Positions 61,627-64,000 of a DNA stretch of 64,000 nucleotides are shown here, in pieces. This DNA comes from Fibrisoma montanum (GTDB lineage: Bacteria; Bacteroidota; Bacteroidia; Cytophagales; Spirosomataceae). Positions within the stretch are counted from its first letter, which is position 1. Every line of letters begins with the position of its first letter. The stretch covers positions 663,039 to 727,038 of the forward strand of contig NZ_QXED01000004.1 of assembly GCF_003583365.1 (NCBI RefSeq), in the 5' to 3' direction. The notes beneath the pieces are model-generated. The model was given only the letters and a program-made list of their open reading frames with translations. It made no database searches and was not told the origin of the DNA. Position numbers and translations under genes: made by a program.

Positions 61627-62505
61627 TAAATGATCCTATTCGTTTGGAATTGTAATTTGCGCTTGTACATTTGCGCTAACAAAGCGGCTATCAGCTTTTT
61701 TCAATACCTTGCCGTTCGGCACATTCTCTCTCTTTTTGCGCTCAAAGCCCCTGCACAGGGCGTCTGGTTCGTTTTACGGAGCGCACAAAAATCTGTAACT
61801 GTTTCTGGGTTAATGTAAAGTCGCAGTTGGCATAATTTTCGCTAACTCTCTTTTGCATACTTGATCATTTGTGCGATTTATCCATCGCTCCAACGACCGG
61901 ATATCCATATGATCCTGGCCCCATTGTCTAAGCCCATAATCAGTTGACTGTTAACTGGTTGACTCTTATTGGGGGCTTGACAGACAGCACAGATGCTAAT
62001 TGGCATAGTTTTCGATATTTTCTAAAGAAGTCAAAGCTGCTGTTAGGGCCAGCTTGAACTGAACGTAGTACACGCTCGGTTTAGCGGCCCGCCGTATGGT
62101 TGATGCGAACTGGGCGGCTTTGCATTTCCACCCCTAATTCAGTTGCAGATGAAAGTAACTTCTACGCTTCGAGCTAATCTTCTTGCAATCAATACCGGCC
62201 GGAAACCCGGACAAGAAGCCGTTGCTGTTACAGCCCAATCCAATCGGCTTTCTTTTTTTGCCTGCCGATTGGCTCACTACGTCCTGCAACTACTGGGCAG
62301 GAGTGCATACGTATACAGATCCGATTCAACCTGCCAGTCATCTGCATCCGCAGATCGGCCGATATCACCAGCTTTAGTCAATCCGCCTTCCGCACGCGGG
62401 CGATCCGTTGAGTCCGACGGGGAGCCACCCGGAAGATACAGAGCAGGCCCTTCCAATTCACTTATCAATCAGACAGCGACCAGTACAAATTTATTATCAA
62501 CTCCA
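61627..62505 (+). other. Long noncoding region before the surface-protein gene
   Basis: About 880 bases with a promoter candidate near its start but no convincing reading frame; only frames shorter than 65 codons occur. No RNA gene or repeat was recognised. It is either a long leader of the downstream gene or an untracked small RNA region. Confidence 0.4.
61643..61673 (+). promoter_or_regulatory. Candidate promoter upstream of the SdrD-B protein
   Basis: TTTG (61643-61646), a 19-base spacer and TACATTTG (61666-61673) fit the Bacteroidota -33/-7 promoter. If it drives the gene starting near 62506, the leader is over 800 bases. Confidence 0.55.
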
Positions 62506-64000
62506 ATGGATGAGCAACTTTTACGAAGCCAATCCTTTCTTGTAACTACCAGCCGACCAGCAACCCGACCGGATTCTGCCATGAATCCGGCGACGAAGCG
62601 GGGCATGCGTAGTGCCAACGTCGGCAGGCTGTTATCCTGGGCAATGGCCTATGCTCATCCGGGCATAGTACTGGGCAACTTTACCCAACGCGCTATAACC
62701 GTATTGACAACCCTCCTCGTAGGGTTTATTGCCGTTTCGGCCCAGGCTCAGTCCGGAACTGTCGACCTGAGTATTCGATCGGCGGTCAGCAATGCCAAGC
62801 CTCAACTTAACGACGTTGTTTCATATACGGTGGTTGTTCGAAACGCAGCCGGATCGGCCGGGGCAACCAACGTAGTGGTCAAAGACAGCCTGCCGGAAGG
62901 CGCTGTAGCCTTCATCAACTCGTCCGTCATACGGGGGGGAGGTGCTTATAACGCCACCACGAAGCTCTGGAACGTAGGCGCCATCGCCCAGAATGATTCG
63001 GCTGTGCTTGTGATTACAGCTACTGTCCTGCAGCGGGGCGTTTGGTTCAACACCGCGCAGGTATTTGCCGCCGATGGTACCGATATTGATTCGCAACCGG
63101 GCAACGACAACATCCAGGAGGATGATTACGAAGCCGTTTGCTTCTCGGTACCTTTATATATATACGCGGGAGAAGAATTTACAGCGACCATTCCCGCCGG
63201 TTTCCAGAACGTAATCTGGTTCCGGAACAATGAGAACGTAGCGGCCAATGTTCCGGCCGACTCCGCCGTTGTCAATCCTGACAATTCAATTACAATTAAG
63301 AGTCCGGGTACGTATCGATTTACCGCCACATTCTCTAATGGGTGCCCGGCACTTAATTGTTGTGATATAGAAGTTATCCCAGGACCATTGGCGAGCCTGG
63401 GTAATCTGGTGTTTGAAGACAGCAACGCCAACGGCCAGCAGGATAACGGAGAACCGGGCATTCCGGGTGTTAGTGTTTCGTTGTTTGAAAGCACTACGTT
63501 AGTGGCCACCGTAACTACAAATGCCAGTGGCGTCTATAGCTTCACGGGCCTGATTCCAACTGTACCGTATTCAGTAAGCTTCGCGGCCCCGACGGGCTAC
63601 ACGGCCACCGTAGCTAATACCGGCCCGGACGCTACCGACTCGGACGCTGACCCCATCACGGGTCTTACGACCAGCTACACTTTGGCGGCTAACGAGAGCA
63701 ACCTGACGGTGGACGCAGGCTTCTTCCGCCCGGCCTCACTGGGTGACAAGGTCTTCGTCGATGCCAACCGCGATGGGCTGCAGGATGCGGCTGAGACGGG
63801 TCTGGCCTCGGTGACGGTGACCTTGGTGAGCAACGGCACGGCCCTGGCCAGTGTGGTGACGGGCGCTGACGGTGTCTACAGCTTCACGGGCCTGACGCCG
63901 GGCGTGCCTTACTCGGTGAGCTTCACGGCTCCTGCCAACTTCACGGCCTCTACACCAAATGTGGGCGGGGATGACAGCTTAGATAGTGACCCCATCAATG
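62506..64000 (+). CDS. SdrD-B/DUF11 repeat surface protein (5' part)
   Basis: Open from ATG 62506 to the window edge (498 codons). Other in-frame ATGs are at 62581 and 62608. A hydrophobic signal segment (ITVLTTLLVGFIAVSAQAQ) lies 70 or more residues from the first ATG, so the signal is either extended or the start is later. The mature protein begins with a DUF11-type domain (VDLSIRSAVSNAKPQLNDVV, VVRNAAGS). It continues with an Ig-like segment and then SdrD-B/Cna-B-like repeats beginning LGNLVFEDSNANGQQDNGEP and LGDKVFVDANRDGLQDAAET, each with GVYSFTGL. It is a large adhesin-like or secreted protein; the C-terminal sorting signal is outside the window. Confidence 0.9.
   Translation, partial: MDEQLLRSQSFLVTTSRPATRPDSAMNPATKRGMRSANVGRLLSWAMAYAHPGIVLGNFTQRAITVLTTLLVGFIAVSAQAQSGTVDLSIRSAVSNAKPQLNDVVSYTVVVRNAAGSAGATNVVVKDSLPEGAVAFINSSVIRGGGAYNATTKLWNVGAIAQNDSAVLVITATVLQRGVWFNTAQVFAADGTDIDSQPGNDNIQEDDYEAVCFSVPLYIYAGEEFTATIPAGFQNVIWFRNNENVAANVPADSAVVNPDNSITIKSPGTYRFTATFSNGCPALNCCDIEVIPGPLASLGNLVFEDSNANGQQDNGEPGIPGVSVSLFESTTLVATVTTNASGVYSFTGLIPTVPYSVSFAAPTGYTATVANTGPDATDSDADPITGLTTSYTLAANESNLTVDAGFFRPASLGDKVFVDANRDGLQDAAETGLASVTVTLVSNGTALASVVTGADGVYSFTGLTPGVPYSVSFTAPANFTASTPNVGGDDSLDSDPIN

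Noticed and set aside
61630..61818. A 62-codon frame after the TolB-like gene
   Set aside because: No signal, domain or neighbour support; it overlaps a promoter candidate.

Overview
The window looks like a chromosomal segment of a Bacteroidota bacterium of the order Cytophagales, most likely a Spirosoma-type member of the Spirosomaceae. The evidence is a moderately GC-rich genome, TonB-dependent receptors with N-terminal carboxypeptidase-like domains, a DUF4249 lipoprotein, LytTR/LytS-type signalling, a two-subunit methylmalonyl-CoA mutase, an SdrD-B repeat surface protein, weak or absent Shine-Dalgarno sequences, and several matches to the Bacteroidota -7 promoter element TAnnTTTG. The genus is an inference. 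No rRNA, tRNA, CRISPR array, prophage or complete insertion sequence was seen.

Layout. 1-10 kb: the end of a TPR membrane protein, a lipase-like lipoprotein, a DUF2278 protein, an F420-type NADP oxidoreductase, and the two methylmalonyl-CoA mutase subunits, separated by an oppositely oriented subtilisin-like lipoprotein. 10-25 kb: dnaA, a FemAB/GNAT-like protein, DUF3108, a zinc aminopeptidase, a GNAT-epimerase pair, an amidohydrolase, ispF, a HEPN/MNT toxin-antitoxin-like pair with a truncated duplicate, an M16 peptidase, a phosphotriesterase-like protein and dnaX. 25-35 kb: transporters (AmpG-like, POT, ACS-type MFS, small EamA-like), a voltage-gated-type ion channel, SUI1, an M23 peptidase, a sulfatase and a SET-domain protein. 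35-46 kb: recQ, three tandem paralogous lytic transglycosylases, a TonB receptor/DUF4249 operon and a photolyase. 46-58 kb: a TonB-like protein, a CocE-type hydrolase, a LytS/LytR operon whose kinase carries pentapeptide repeats, a second TonB receptor, LutC-like, GNAT, cmk and a DAO oxidoreductase. 58-64 kb: a very large TolB-like/beta-barrel protein and the 5' part of an SdrD-B repeat surface protein that runs off the window.

Most genes are ordinary chromosomal ones. The unusual signals lie mainly in small-scale DNA structure. dnaX has an A10 run with a stop close behind in both alternative frames, which fits production of a short gamma form. A palindrome doublet sits in frame inside mutA. 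Between two transglycosylase genes are two perfect hairpins whose 14-nt loops are exact reverse complements of each other. A 142-bp direct repeat flanks the HEPN/MNT pair. A 14-bp tandem repeat supplies the stop codon of the M16 peptidase gene. The mutA and transglycosylase structures share a core (GTACGGTAC-like, flanked by GTCTG/CAGAC), which suggests a dispersed REP-like palindrome family.
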